Source: Moorena producens 3L (GTDB lineage Bacteria > Cyanobacteriota > Cyanobacteriia > Cyanobacteriales > Coleofasciculaceae). From it: a stretch of 64,000 nucleotides of DNA. Location of the stretch: contig NZ_GL890969.1 in assembly GCF_000211815.1 (NCBI RefSeq), positions 133,430-197,429 of the forward strand, read 5' to 3'. How positions within the stretch are numbered: position 1 is the stretch's first letter; each line of letters begins with the position of its first letter. Of the stretch, positions 30,601 to 38,500 are shown piece after piece. Made by a program: the position numbers and the translations under genes. The notes below the pieces were generated by a model. The model was not told where the DNA came from, made no database searches, and was given only the letters and a program-made list of their open reading frames with translations.

Positions 30601-31869
30601 GCCTATTTAACTACCAATGACGCCAAAACTACAATCAATGATTTGCGTTCCTTCCTCAAAACTAAGCTACCCCACTACATGATTCCTGCTGCTTTTGTCT
30701 TTCTCGAAGCAATGCCCCTGACTCCTAACGGTAAAGTCAATCGTCGTGGTTTACCTGTCCCCGATGCTTCAAGTTTGGTTCCAGAAAGCAGTTTTGTTGC
30801 CCCCCGGGACTCGGTGGAATTACAACTAGCTCAAATTTGGTCAGATATTCTCGGTGTTTCTCCCATCGGAGTCCGAGATAACTTCTTTGACCTCGGTGGT
30901 CATTCTCTGTTAGCAGTGCGTCTGATGGCTGACATTGAGAAAGAATTTGGCAAAAATTTATCTTTAGCCGCCCTTTTCCAAGGCGCTACCCTAGAACAAT
31001 TAGCCATTCTACTGCGCCAAAAAACTGATACTCACTCTTGGTCTCCCTTAGTTGCCATTCAACCCCTTGGAAACCACCCACCTTTGTTCTGTATGCCTGG
31101 TTCCGGTGGCAATGTGGTCTACTTCCACCAACTCGCCCGTCATCTGGGAAATGACCAACCTTTTTACGCCTTGCAACCCCCCAGCTTAGATGGAGTGTCG
31201 GAACCCTTTGGTAGTGTTGAAGAGGTAGCCGCTTACTACCTCCAAGCCATCCAATCCCTTCAACCCTCTGGTCCGTACTTCCTCGCAGGTCATTCCTTTG
31301 GGGTTATGGTTGCTTTTGAAATGGCACAACAGCTACAACAGTTGGGAGAAACGGTCGCCCTCCTCGCCCTATTTGACCTTCCCGCCCGACTTCCTAGTAG
31401 CGCCCCCAAACAGCTAGATTGGGATGATGCCCGATGGTTGACTAATATTGCCCATATCCTCGAAATGTTATCTGGGAAAAATCTAGAGATTTCTTATGAA
31501 ACCCTCAAACCTCTAACTCCATTAGCCCAATTAAACCATCTCAAACAACAGATGGAAACCGTCAATCTGTTGCCACCTAATTCAGGAATTGAACGAGTGC
31601 GTGGGATTGTTCAAACGATTAAAGCTGATGAATTGGCTGTTATGAGTTATCTCCCACAAGCAGGTTATCAAGGTCGGATTACCCTGTTCCGCACCAGCGA
31701 AGTTTATCAGGATAAATTGGGAATGCTTGGTGAAGTTCCCACGGATCCAACTTGGGGATGGAATCAGCTTTCTAGGCAACCCGTGGAGGTTAATGTTGTT
31801 CCTGGAAACCATACTACTATGTTGAGTGAACCTTATGTTCAGGTGTTAGCTGAACTGTTGAAACTTTAG
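24601..31869 (+). CDS. dimodular NRPS: C-A-T-C-A-T-TE
   Basis: A 2422-residue non-ribosomal peptide synthetase. C1 carries HHIAIDG (about 177-183). A1 has YTSGSTGKPKG (about 654) and T1 has GGHSLL (about 1049). C2 carries HHSVIDA (about 1241-1247, with Ala for the usual Gly). A2 has YTSGSTGKPKG (about 1713), T2 has GGHSLL (about 2098), and the thioesterase has GHSFG (about 2230). No epimerase or methyltransferase is present. By motif alignment the A1 pocket is D-V-Q-F-I-A-Q-V-V-K, close to known proline codes, and A2 is D-V-W-T-I-G-G-V-F-K, with no confident substrate. The N-terminal C domain implies an acyl or peptidyl donor made elsewhere. The gene is intact, has a weak AGGA about 15 bases before ATG, and sits beside a dioxygenase and a MATE exporter. 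Confidence 0.95.
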   Translation: MDKSSSDRFFPTDKQELLKLLLQKKGLRQGSAKTITRRTDAGPIPFSYFQEQLWLLAQLNPKVPFYNEPVTVHIRGQLDAIALEKSLKEIIRRHEALRTKFMIVSGQPLQIIAPPPDFKLTRIDLREFPKNKRETEARQQATLEAQKLFDLTASGLLMRAILIQLTDQEYRLFLTFHHIAIDGVSLYGIFLKELATLYQAFSSGQRSPLPELPLQYADFAVWQRQWMQGEVLSQQIDYWKQKLSGELPILQLPCDRPRPPVQSFRGAKQKLTLSKSLSEALKAFSQQEEVTLFMTLLTAFKTLLYRYTQQEDLMVGTASSGRHSPEIENLIGYFVNMLVLRTDCSGNPSFRQLLERVRKVLLEAYAHQDIPFQKLVETLHPVRDLSKNALFQVICTMEPPPPAFDLDWTVSLQDVDNATSKFDLFLNLEDRPEGIIGYFEYSTDLFDADRIHRMVAHFQTLLEGIVTNPNQSISELPLLTDKERHQLLVEWNNTQLDYPKDKCIHQLFEEQVEKTPDAVVVVFEGEELTYRELNCRANQLAHYLQSIGVGPEVLVGICVERSIEMVVGLLGIIKAGGAYVPLDPGYPIERISYMLKNSQASVLLTQKNLGAGLPENKVQIICLDAEWNLVSQETDLNPNCTADQENLAYVIYTSGSTGKPKGVAMKHLALSNLILWQRSNTTVSPKAKTLQFAPISFDVSFQEIFSTWCGGGTLVLISEELRRDPVALLHLLRAKQIERLFLPFVALQQLAETAQTLGLIPTSLVEVITAGEQLQITPAIAGFFSQLKDCSLHNQYGPSETHVVTAFTLTGSTENWSALPPIGRPIANTQIYILDQLAQPVPVGISGELYIGGVCLARGYLNRPDLTAERFIANPFSQEQGSGLYKTGDLARYLPDGNIEYLGRIDNQVKVRGFRIEVGEIEAILAQHPDLRQTAVIVREDPPGNKRLVAYVCPHEGQIPTSGQLRRFLSEKLPDYMVPGTFVTLEALPLTPSGKVDRKALPIPDASSLIRETSFVAPRDSVELQLAQIWSEILGVSPIGVHDNFIELGGHSLLATKIIGLVRDRFGVELPLNCLFECPTVAELAKEVLQEEGLTIVPPLQPISREQTIPLSFGQEQLWFINQLTPEEPVYNETLSIHLGGDINIPALEESLTELIRRHEILRTTYSVVNGQPCQEIHPPSAFTLPIVDLREWSETKRETEAVRIATKQLRQRFDLTRGPLLRATLIQLASDNYRLYFAIHHSVIDAESFVHIIQELEIIYTAFCQGLPSPLPALPIRYADFGVWQRQRLQGKVLSHQLAYWEKKLENLPQLQLPTDRPRTPQTTFTGSFLRHRLSFELIEKLKTLSRQESVTLFVTFATAIKVLLYRYSTQEDIVLGTIISQRNRPELEGIVGNFLNALVLRSDLSGNPSFCELLKRVRNVCLSAYSHQDVPFQKVVEALHPDYQVNQNPIFQVAFTMDPPLVTEDKLGWKAFYFEVDPEISKFDITFYLLEEESEGMVILTEYNTDLFDATTIKRMSGHLNTLLEGIVINPNQSIAELPLLTESERHQLLLEWNNTQAEYPKDKCIHQLFEEQVERTPDAVAVVFEDQKLTYHELNCQANQLAHYLENMRVRPEVLVGICVERSLEMLVGLLGILKAGGAYVPLDPNYPTERIAYMLEDSSVPVLLTQSKLRDRLPETQAQVVLLDADWNGINSKSQQNPVHQTIPNNLAYVMYTSGSTGKPKGVMVAHQGLCNLAFAHNRLFDVEQNSRILQFASFSFDVSIWEIVMSICSGARLFMGTTESLRPGAELIELLQKQAITHVTLSPSAFFTLTNQTLPTLENIIVGGEACPKELVEQWSVGRRFFNGYGPTESTVFATVAECTNINHKPPIGRPIANTVIYILDKHLQPVPIGVPGELHIGGVGLARGYLNRPELTEQKFIPNPFSNKPGSRLYKTGDLARYLPDGNIEFIGRIDHQVKIRGFRIELGEIEAVLAQHSKVREAVVIAREDIPGDKRLVAYLTTNDAKTTINDLRSFLKTKLPHYMIPAAFVFLEAMPLTPNGKVNRRGLPVPDASSLVPESSFVAPRDSVELQLAQIWSDILGVSPIGVRDNFFDLGGHSLLAVRLMADIEKEFGKNLSLAALFQGATLEQLAILLRQKTDTHSWSPLVAIQPLGNHPPLFCMPGSGGNVVYFHQLARHLGNDQPFYALQPPSLDGVSEPFGSVEEVAAYYLQAIQSLQPSGPYFLAGHSFGVMVAFEMAQQLQQLGETVALLALFDLPARLPSSAPKQLDWDDARWLTNIAHILEMLSGKNLEISYETLKPLTPLAQLNHLKQQMETVNLLPPNSGIERVRGIVQTIKADELAVMSYLPQAGYQGRITLFRTSEVYQDKLGMLGEVPTDPTWGWNQLSRQPVEVNVVPGNHTTMLSEPYVQVLAELLKL

Positions 31870-31891
31870 CCGATACCGTTGGGTGGTGTTG

Positions 31892-31940
31892 GCAAGAAGC
31901 CCGCGTTGTCCCGTTAGGGCAACGTCGGGAGTATGTCACT
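31892..31940 (+). mobile_element. solo IS605-type right-end remnant
   Basis: A hairpin built from CGTTG...CAACG inside CCCG...CGGG follows the NRPS stop and is read through by the frame EARVVPLGQRREYVT, which resembles a TnpB C-terminal tail. No TnpB body is attached. It is interpreted as a leftover right end with its scaffold hairpin. The rest of 31870-32062 has no gene. Confidence 0.4.
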
Positions 31941-32062
31941 CAAAACACTTCTTTGTTTGGGACTAGAGTTGACTATTCATGCTGATGCTGCTTGGAGTGC
32001 TTACTTTGCTGTCATGATTCGGGAAATGGTTCAAGACTCGAACCAGACAATGTACATCAATT

Positions 32063-33700
32063 TCACAAGGTTATACCGCTGCGATCGCGAGGCCAGTAGA
32101 TTATGAATGCTTTACCAATAATGTTCTCTCTGGGAACAACCCCCCAATGGCGGCTATCGTAGCTGTTTTCCCGGTTATCACCTAGTACCAGATAGGAGTT
32201 AGGTGGCAGTGTCACCGGTTTACACAAATAGGGTTGCGGTACAGATTTACAAGCATTCATCACTGTTGGTTGACCATCAGCAATATAGTCTTCTGCTAAT
32301 GGTTGATTATTAATGTAGACCTTTCCATCTTTAAGTTCTACTTTGTCACCTGGTAAACCAACTACACGTTTAATAAATGCCTGCGTTAAGTTTTGCTTTT
32401 TGAGAGTATCAGTAGGGTTAAATACTATGATATCTCCTCTCTCTGGATCTTTGAAGCGATAACTTAACTTTTCAATAATCAGGCGGTCATTAATTTGGAG
32501 CGTAGGTAACATCCCACCAGCAGGTATGTAGCGAGCTTCTGCAACATATGCTTTCCAACAAAACTGCAAACCAAACTCACAAATACCAAAAATCATTAGG
32601 AGTAAAGAAATGGTTACTATAAAATTTTTCGTTCTTTCTCTACGAACTGGTGAAGCCGAGTAAGCATGATAAGCAACAAAACCGGAAAAAATCAGTGGCG
32701 CTAAGGGAAAAAATCCTAAAACTATAACAATAATAAAGAATAAAATACCCAGCCCAAATTTCTTAATGTATAAATGCCCCAAACCAGGCCAACCAGGTAT
32801 TACTCCTGATAAAAATACAGCCAGCCAGGGGTCTTTGTCTCTTTTTCTCAATTCTTCAAAGCTTGCACTATTCGCTTTTATGGCACATTGATGAGCATCA
32901 AAGAGATTCCATAACCAGAGCAGCATCATAGCTAACCAGCAGAGGAAGCCGATTACCAATTCAACTTTAGGAGTTAAGATTAGAATTAATCCCAAGTAAA
33001 ACAGTACATTTATAATAGATATTATCCACAATCCTCTAATAATTTCACCGGAGTATATCTGCCCAAGCCCAGGCAAAAACTTTGATAAAATTACAGCTAA
33101 CCAAGGTTCTTTTCCAGATAATGACTCGTCATTAATCAGATTTTTTCGACTTTTATTAGCATTATTATACTTATAACTTTTAGCATTGACAGCACTCTTG
33201 GGCTGTTGAACTATGCTGTCTTCTATAGGTACATCATTTGAAGTGGTATTATCCGACGACGATATCGGTACCGGGTTGAAAGCAGCAAGGCTCTCTGGTA
33301 CTCCAACAATTTGATTGTGATCGTCACTTTCGTTCGTTTCGATCTGCTCTTGAGTGCCTCTGCTCAATAGCTCTCCTACTTTGGAGTCATCAAAATTTTT
33401 TTGGTGGAGTACTAACTGGATTGTTTCACGCCAATCTGGGGAGTTTTTACCCAACTGACATCCATAAACCTTGACGGTTCTAATCGATTCAACTTCCAAA
33501 GCGATGATTTTTTTACGAAGGAAAGCTACTAATTCTTCTTGATTTGGTACTTGAGTTGACTCTAGCAACACAGACAAGCAGTCATCTCTGAGTTTAACTT
33601 TAGCTCTAATGCCTTTGGATTTGAGAGAATGGTTGATTAATGCCGCGATCGCTTTTGGATTGCCTTGCTTAGCTAATCCGGTAATGTTCTGATGGCTCAT
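32063..33700 (-). CDS. fused signal peptidase I-like protein, catalytic Ser replaced
   Basis: A 545-residue protein in three parts. Residues 1-130 are a soluble alpha/beta domain, followed by a polar linker. About 195-355 hold two copies of a membrane unit starting PWLAV-LS---PGLGQIY or PGLGHLY (TM2-like). About 375-545 are a type I signal peptidase domain. The S26 boxes are easy to see: YIPAGGMLPTLQ, RGDIIVF, FIKRVVGLPGDKV (catalytic Lys about 442) and LGDNRENSYDSR. In the first box the nucleophile serine (normally SGSM or similar) is glycine, at about residue 395. It may be a degenerate paralogue, a binding protein, or use another nucleophile. It is longer than usual signal peptidases (about 190-350 aa). 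Confidence 0.85.
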   Translation of the reverse strand: MSHQNITGLAKQGNPKAIAALINHSLKSKGIRAKVKLRDDCLSVLLESTQVPNQEELVAFLRKKIIALEVESIRTVKVYGCQLGKNSPDWRETIQLVLHQKNFDDSKVGELLSRGTQEQIETNESDDHNQIVGVPESLAAFNPVPISSSDNTTSNDVPIEDSIVQQPKSAVNAKSYKYNNANKSRKNLINDESLSGKEPWLAVILSKFLPGLGQIYSGEIIRGLWIISIINVLFYLGLILILTPKVELVIGFLCWLAMMLLWLWNLFDAHQCAIKANSASFEELRKRDKDPWLAVFLSGVIPGWPGLGHLYIKKFGLGILFFIIVIVLGFFPLAPLIFSGFVAYHAYSASPVRRERTKNFIVTISLLLMIFGICEFGLQFCWKAYVAEARYIPAGGMLPTLQINDRLIIEKLSYRFKDPERGDIIVFNPTDTLKKQNLTQAFIKRVVGLPGDKVELKDGKVYINNQPLAEDYIADGQPTVMNACKSVPQPYLCKPVTLPPNSYLVLGDNRENSYDSRHWGVVPRENIIGKAFIIYWPRDRSGITL

Positions 33701-33846
33701 TATTGTAAACTATCGCAGTGATGCTTGTAAAAATCTACTCAATTCAATTAAATTGAAATCAAAGTTTGAGATAAATTAATCTGCTAAAAGTTAGATTTAT
33801 TAAAAATTTCAATTTTTTGGATACATGAATTTAAGTTAAATTCTGG

Positions 33847-34263
33847 CTGAAGTTCCCCCGTACACATGTACTAAATAAGTCCAAAAGTACTGCCAATCCT
33901 AGCTTTGAGGGTTGTAGAACAACAGTATTACTGGGTACAGACTGACGAGGGAAAACGGCTGAACCTATTGCTATGAATAAATTGTAGCGTACTCGTGCAA
34001 TGAAGGGTGTACACTGTTGCCATTTATTTTAGCTTAACTTGCGACAGTTCAATGCAACTCCTCCGCCATGTAAAAACTTGTTTTTGGTTAGGGTATGCAC
34101 TACAATGGGAGCTTAGACTAAAAACCGGTAATCCAGCCGAAACTCCCACTAAACAAGGCTTAGAGAGATTTGTACCCAGTAGTACATTAGTTCTACACTA
34201 TCAAAATGTAAGCGCAGTAAAGCTTTGAGAGACAGGTAGTACGTTTGTATGGGGGAACTTCAG
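33847..34263. mobile_element. 417-bp miniature element related to IS1634-type ends
   Basis: Terminal inverted repeats CTGAAGTTCCCCC (33847-33859) and its complement (34251-34263) match the ends of the complete IS at 42502-44529, and similarity continues inward for about 27 bases. The element is flanked by a 6-bp direct repeat, TTCTGG (33841-33846 and 34264-34269), an apparent target duplication. It has no transposase and would depend on the full-length IS. Confidence 0.75.
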
Positions 34264-34328
34264 TTCTGGCATTTTGGTCAGTATAACTGTTAATAACCTT
34301 TTAGGTTTTGAGTATTTTTCTGTTGGTT

Positions 34329-34612
34329 CTATGGAGCGATTTCAGATTTGAGGGTATGGAGATCACGAATTCTAGGATTAAGCCATTGCCTGGTCATTGC
34401 CGAGAGTTCGATTTCTGCGATATTGAGCCAGGAGCTATGTTTGGGGCTGTGGTGGATTTTAAGTTTTTTAGTGCGATGCTCCTTGGCCTTGGCCAAAAGG
34501 CCACGCTACGCGAATGGGCCACGCTACGCGAATGGAACCGCTTCGCGAACGCATTATCTTGTCGGTTGGATTTCACGAAGCTCAACCCAACATCATCGAT
34601 CTCGGGCAACAA
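34329..34612 (-). pseudogene. IS630-family transposase C-terminal remnant with repeat insertion
   Basis: The minus strand reads HRTKKLKIHHSPKHSSWLN and then IAEIELSAMTRQWLNPRIRDL to a stop at 34329, the C-terminal DDE motif (HxPKHxSWLNxAEIE) of IS630-type transposases. Upstream, tandem copies of the CCACGCTACGCGAATG repeat (34501-34550) interrupt it, and only scraps of the earlier part remain. Confidence 0.7.
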
Positions 34613-34642
34613 ATAGCATAAAATTAGGTAAGGGGCAACGAT

Positions 34643-35179
34643 CTATGATCGGCGAGTCATAGTCATTACCCCGTTGACCGTAAGTTCGGGGAGAATGCCT
34701 AAGCTTGGTAGAATTTCTTCTCCTGAACAGACTATGGGTAGGTCATCTCCCTGCCAGACCCAAATCTGCTGACGAGCGAAATCGATTAACCAGGCTAATT
34801 GTGTTCCATTACTGAGGCAATGCAGAATCTTGTTTTGCAAGTTTAAAGTGCTTTGGTCAGGGGAACGAATTTCTATCAGCCAATCGGGTGCTCCATCAAG
34901 GGGTCCGTCCTGATCAGGAAGATGATCGCAAGCAACGATAGCAATATCTGGCACTGGCGAGTAGGGAGGTATGATGCAGCGTAGCTCCTGCACCGCTTCA
35001 AATCGATTGGTACGATCATTAATGTAATTAACCAGATTGCGTTGTAGGCGCGAGTGAAAGAGGGTTGGCATTGGTTTTTGGACTGCTCGCCCATCAATTA
35101 ATTCCCATGCCGGAGAAGCCTCAATATTGGCTTGAGTGAGGAATTCTGCGAGGGCAATCCTTGGGATCGACTGGGTCAT
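34643..35179 (-). CDS. Uma2 (DUF820) family PD-(D/E)XK protein
   Basis: A 178-residue member of the Uma2 family, very common in cyanobacteria and predicted to have a restriction-endonuclease-like fold. Motifs seen: WELIDGRAVQKPMP near the N-terminus, PVPDIAIV (about 77-84, the catalytic Asp) and WLIEIRSPDQST (about 99-110, where the family has E-x-x/K-S). The biological role is not established; many copies are linked to mobile DNA. It is a complete-looking gene. Confidence 0.85.
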   Translation of the reverse strand: MTQSIPRIALAEFLTQANIEASPAWELIDGRAVQKPMPTLFHSRLQRNLVNYINDRTNRFEAVQELRCIIPPYSPVPDIAIVACDHLPDQDGPLDGAPDWLIEIRSPDQSTLNLQNKILHCLSNGTQLAWLIDFARQQIWVWQGDDLPIVCSGEEILPSLGILPELTVNGVMTMTRRS

Positions 35180-35286
35180 AGCTACTTACAAAATTTCACT
35201 GGTTCAGTTTATACCAACCACAGTACAGGCCAAATCTTGCCCAAGGTTGCCCAAGAGAAGCACGCTTCCCTTGCCCGATTACAGAC

Positions 35287-35422
35287 TAGGGCGTGTTTTC
35301 AAAGTTTTACGCAAGATTATGATCCCCCCCAGCCCCCCTTAAAAAAGGGGGGAGCCATACTCAAAGTCCCCCTTTTTTAAGGGGGATAATGGGGGATCTC
35401 CGAGGCAAGAAAACACGCCCTA
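35287..35422. mobile_element. 136-bp palindromic miniature element
   Basis: Perfect 14-bp terminal inverted repeats, TAGGGCGTGTTTTC (35287-35300) and GAAAACACGCCCTA (35409-35422), enclose two opposed CCCCCTTAAAAAAGGGGG-like hairpins. There is no coding capacity. The layout fits a MITE. Confidence 0.75.
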
Positions 35423-35427
35423 ACCCT

Positions 35428-36891
35428 TCAAAGATTAGCTTGCCTAAATGTCTTTCTCATCCGCTTAAAGTTCCACAGACCAAAGATTAACCAGAAAGCT
35501 AGTAATCCTGTGGTTAGCAGTAACACTACCGATGGGCCAAATTGCACAATCAGTGCTGGTGCAGCAGCAGTAAACAAGCCACCACCTACTATCGGTTCAA
35601 AGAACAACTGTTTGTAGGCGAAACTCTCAAAAGCACCGGTATGGTTATCTGGGTCTACCATCTGGATCAACAAGATACCGGTTGCTGTCACTCCCATGGA
35701 TTGTCCCATATCCCCGATGCCACGCTCAAACCAGTATCTGGGGAGTATACGGGGTGCCAGGAAAATAAATCCCCAGATGTTCCAGACGATGCCAGCGATC
35801 GCAAGAATTAAAAATGGCAAGAGGTTGTTTCCCAGCACTCTTAGGGAAATCGACGCTAATGCGGTCACAATTACCACATCTAGCGCTACGCCAGAGATAC
35901 GCTCCTGCAAGGGTCGAATAATTAGTGACCCCAGTCCTAGACGCACGGTTACTACTTGGACAATCAAACCACCAATTAGTGCCATGGGAAAAAGAGGCAC
36001 ATACTGAATGACTTGAAAGCCACCGGCTCCCCAAGTAACTGACTCAATAAACTTGAGCACTGCCAGGATTAGCCAGCCGATTGCGATCGCAACTCCTACA
36101 AAAGCAAGGTTCAATGACAGGGGATCGATCAGTAAACCATCCATTAATCTCGCTCTGGTTAACCTGACTTCCGTAGGTTCTCGTTGAATTGTCTGTTGAA
36201 TTGTATTTTGAATTTTATCCCGAAACTGTTGTAGCTCACTGCTGGGATCAGGGCTCCTGTGGATGTATCCCTTGCGCCTGCCCCAGCTTGCTAGCCAGGT
36301 ACCTGCGATCACTCCTGAGAGAATACCGACTGTAGCCAAGCCTAGAGCCAAGTCACCACCGTCGTTAAAACCGAGTTTTCTAAAGGTATTGGTCATGCCA
36401 GCAGCGGTGCCGTGACCGCCTTCAAAGGCAACTTCGATTAATGCACCTGCGATGGGATCGACACCGAATATCGGACTCAAGACTAACAGAACTAGCAGCA
36501 GTCCAATCACATATTGTCCCCAGGCCAGGGTTTGACCGAATGCTACCTGAGGTGCCGCTTTGCGCCAAATTTTTATGGGACTGGGGATAGCTTCACCTAA
36601 AAATAAGGCGGCGAAGACAACATTGATAAAGACACCAGGAGACTGAGACCAAAATGTTGCCATGGCTTTCGGAAACAAACCCCCAGCTAGTAAGGAATCT
36701 GTACCTGATACGGTAGATGCGATCGCACCCAATACTCCTGGTCCGAGTAACAATGCTACTCCCCCAGCAATAACCGATTCTGGTAGATAAAGGGATTGAA
36801 ACAGCGGAACTTTCTGTTTGAGAAACCTGCCGATCAGGAGTAAAATCCCGATCATGATCAAAGCAAATAAAGCATTGATGAGCGTAAACAT
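35428..36891 (-). CDS. gltS: sodium/glutamate symporter, GltS family
   Basis: A 487-residue inner-membrane protein matching the GltS family of Na+-coupled glutamate carriers. The two inverted halves each have several membrane helices, and the characteristic loop FEGGHGTAAGM (about 156-166) is intact. A hydrophilic central loop (about 206-245) contains an IQNTIQQTIQREP stretch. It would import glutamate. It is somewhat longer than the E. coli protein (about 400 aa), mainly in the loop and N-terminal regions. It stands alone, ending against the 136-bp palindromic element. Confidence 0.85.
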   Translation of the reverse strand: MFTLINALFALIMIGILLLIGRFLKQKVPLFQSLYLPESVIAGGVALLLGPGVLGAIASTVSGTDSLLAGGLFPKAMATFWSQSPGVFINVVFAALFLGEAIPSPIKIWRKAAPQVAFGQTLAWGQYVIGLLLVLLVLSPIFGVDPIAGALIEVAFEGGHGTAAGMTNTFRKLGFNDGGDLALGLATVGILSGVIAGTWLASWGRRKGYIHRSPDPSSELQQFRDKIQNTIQQTIQREPTEVRLTRARLMDGLLIDPLSLNLAFVGVAIAIGWLILAVLKFIESVTWGAGGFQVIQYVPLFPMALIGGLIVQVVTVRLGLGSLIIRPLQERISGVALDVVIVTALASISLRVLGNNLLPFLILAIAGIVWNIWGFIFLAPRILPRYWFERGIGDMGQSMGVTATGILLIQMVDPDNHTGAFESFAYKQLFFEPIVGGGLFTAAAPALIVQFGPSVVLLLTTGLLAFWLIFGLWNFKRMRKTFRQANL

Positions 36892-37286
36892 AGCACCTTC
36901 CCCTCAGTGGGATAGTTACACCACCGAAGTCAACTGCCTCTGCTAACTAAAAATTTCAAATGTGACGGTAAAGCTTTGATGGTAAAGCTTTAACAGTAAA
37001 GCATCGTCGGCGAGTTGAGTCTATCGTGGTGAAGCTGAATAAAAAATTATTGTAACTCAGGCGAGAGATAAAATTCCGTCTAGTCTCTAGTTTTTGGGTC
37101 AGGGTAATCGGACATATCGCATTTCTCACAATATTACACAATATTAATTGTCAGAATTTATGATCGGAACTTCCCTACTCCCTACTCCCTACTCCCTACT
37201 CCCTACTCCCTACTCCCTACTCCCTATTCACTATTCCCTGTTTCCTTTGCTATATGATAAATACTCAAGCATATGTTATCTAACCC
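36892..37286. repeat. spacer with GGTAAAGCTTT and CCCTACT repeats
   Basis: No gene is seen. Three imperfect copies of GGTAAAGCTTT-like sequence lie at 36966-37002, and a heptamer array (CCCTACT)n runs at 37173-37226, ending 60 bases before the NUDIX start. Confidence 0.75.
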
Positions 37287-37742
37287 ATGACTTCTACTCA
37301 ATACCGTAATCCTGCTCCCACTGTTGATATCATTATTGAACTAATCGACCGACCCCATCGACCGATTATTTTGATTGAACGGGAGAATCCCCCCCTAGGC
37401 TGGGCAATTCCCGGTGGCTTTGTAGATTACGGCGAGTCGGTAGAAACAGCAGCGCTGCGGGAAGCTAAGGAAGAAATCAGCTTACAGGTTGAACTAATTG
37501 AGCAATTCCAGGTGTATTCTGACCCTAGTCGTGATGCCCGTAAACATACCATTAGTATTGTGTTTTTAGCTACAGCAACTGGTGAACCAAAAGCGGCTGA
37601 TGATGCTAAAAATCTCGGCATTTTTCACCCTTGGGAAGTTCCATCTAATCTCTGCTTTGACCACAACAAGATTTTGCGGGATTATTGGAATTATCGCCAT
37701 TATGGAATTAGACCTAGGCTATCTGCGGAAGTGATACAGTAA
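37287..37742 (+). CDS. NUDIX hydrolase
   Basis: A 151-residue NUDIX protein that would cleave a nucleoside diphosphate linked to another moiety. The NUDIX box is clear and complete: G-F-V-D-Y-G-E-S-V-E-T-A-A-L-R-E-A-K-E-E-I (about residues 47-67), with the metal-binding REAKEE. The length is typical. The substrate cannot be assigned. The ATG at 37287 has no clear ribosome-binding site. Confidence 0.88.
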   Translation: MTSTQYRNPAPTVDIIIELIDRPHRPIILIERENPPLGWAIPGGFVDYGESVETAALREAKEEISLQVELIEQFQVYSDPSRDARKHTISIVFLATATGEPKAADDAKNLGIFHPWEVPSNLCFDHNKILRDYWNYRHYGIRPRLSAEVIQ

Positions 37743-37831
37743 GTCATCAACTAGGGATACATTGAAGCAACCTGAATGCAAACATCAGCCTGTAATCCTG
37801 ATAATTAAGAAAAGTTAAGGATTACACACTC

Positions 37832-38500
37832 ATGAACATCAAGCCCTCTTTAATGGCAGCTGCTACTGTAACCATCGCTGCTTCTACATTGACCGCCATC
37901 TCTGCTGAAGCGGCTGCTCTTGACTTCGATATTTCTCCATTTACCGGTTCTCCAGCTACAGTCAACATTACTTTAGAGGAAGTTGGCAATGATGTTAAGT
38001 TTAACTTTGAAGTGACTGATACCTTGGCCGACATCACTGGGGTATTCTTCGATATTAACGACACTTTCAATTTGAACTCAAATGATTTGAGTGTTAGTGG
38101 CAATGATGTAACCGGGGGTTTGGTAACCAATACTAAGAATCTTGGCAATGGTGTCAATCTCAACGGTGGTGGTCCGAGCAACCCTGGCTCATTCGATTTT
38201 GGTTTAAAGATTGGCACCAATGGTATCGGAGGTGATGATATTCAAGCCACTAGCTTTACCCTATCTCACGCTACAGAAGCCTTAACTCTCAATATGTTTA
38301 AGGAGCAAAAGTTTGCAGTGCGTCTGCAAAGTGTAGGGTCTAATCGTGAAGGCAGTAGTAAACTAACAGGAATATCCCCTATAAAAGTTGTCTACCCCTC
38401 TGATAACAAACCAGTTGGTGTACCGGAACCCTCCACTGTACTGGGATTAGGCTTATTCGCTGTAGGTCTAGCTGGCACACGCCGCATTGTCAAAACCTAA
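37832..38500 (+). CDS. secreted PEP-CTERM sorting-domain protein
   Basis: A 222-residue exported protein. The signal peptide MNIKPSLMAAATVTIAASTL ends near the AEA-A site (about residue 27). A beta-rich, low-cysteine, Asn/Gly/Asp-rich body follows, and then a C-terminal PEP-CTERM anchor: VPEPSTVLGLGLFAVGLAG and a basic TRRIVK tail. The tail is recognised by an exosortase that cleaves and sorts the protein to the cell surface or matrix. The function of the body is unknown. Confidence 0.85.
   Translation: MNIKPSLMAAATVTIAASTLTAISAEAAALDFDISPFTGSPATVNITLEEVGNDVKFNFEVTDTLADITGVFFDINDTFNLNSNDLSVSGNDVTGGLVTNTKNLGNGVNLNGGGPSNPGSFDFGLKIGTNGIGGDDIQATSFTLSHATEALTLNMFKEQKFAVRLQSVGSNREGSSKLTGISPIKVVYPSDNKPVGVPEPSTVLGLGLFAVGLAGTRRIVKT

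Noticed and set aside
34007..34228. 73-codon ORF inside the 417-bp miniature element
   Set aside because: It lies within the non-autonomous element, with no start signal or recognisable motif; treated as chance.
34308..34662. Two overlapping plus-strand ORFs of about 100 codons
   Set aside because: The minus strand of the same DNA reads as the C-terminus of an IS630-type transposase with a repeat insertion, so the plus-strand ORFs are shadows.
37822..38220. 132-codon ORF on the minus strand
   Set aside because: It is antisense to the clear PEP-CTERM gene and has no independent evidence.
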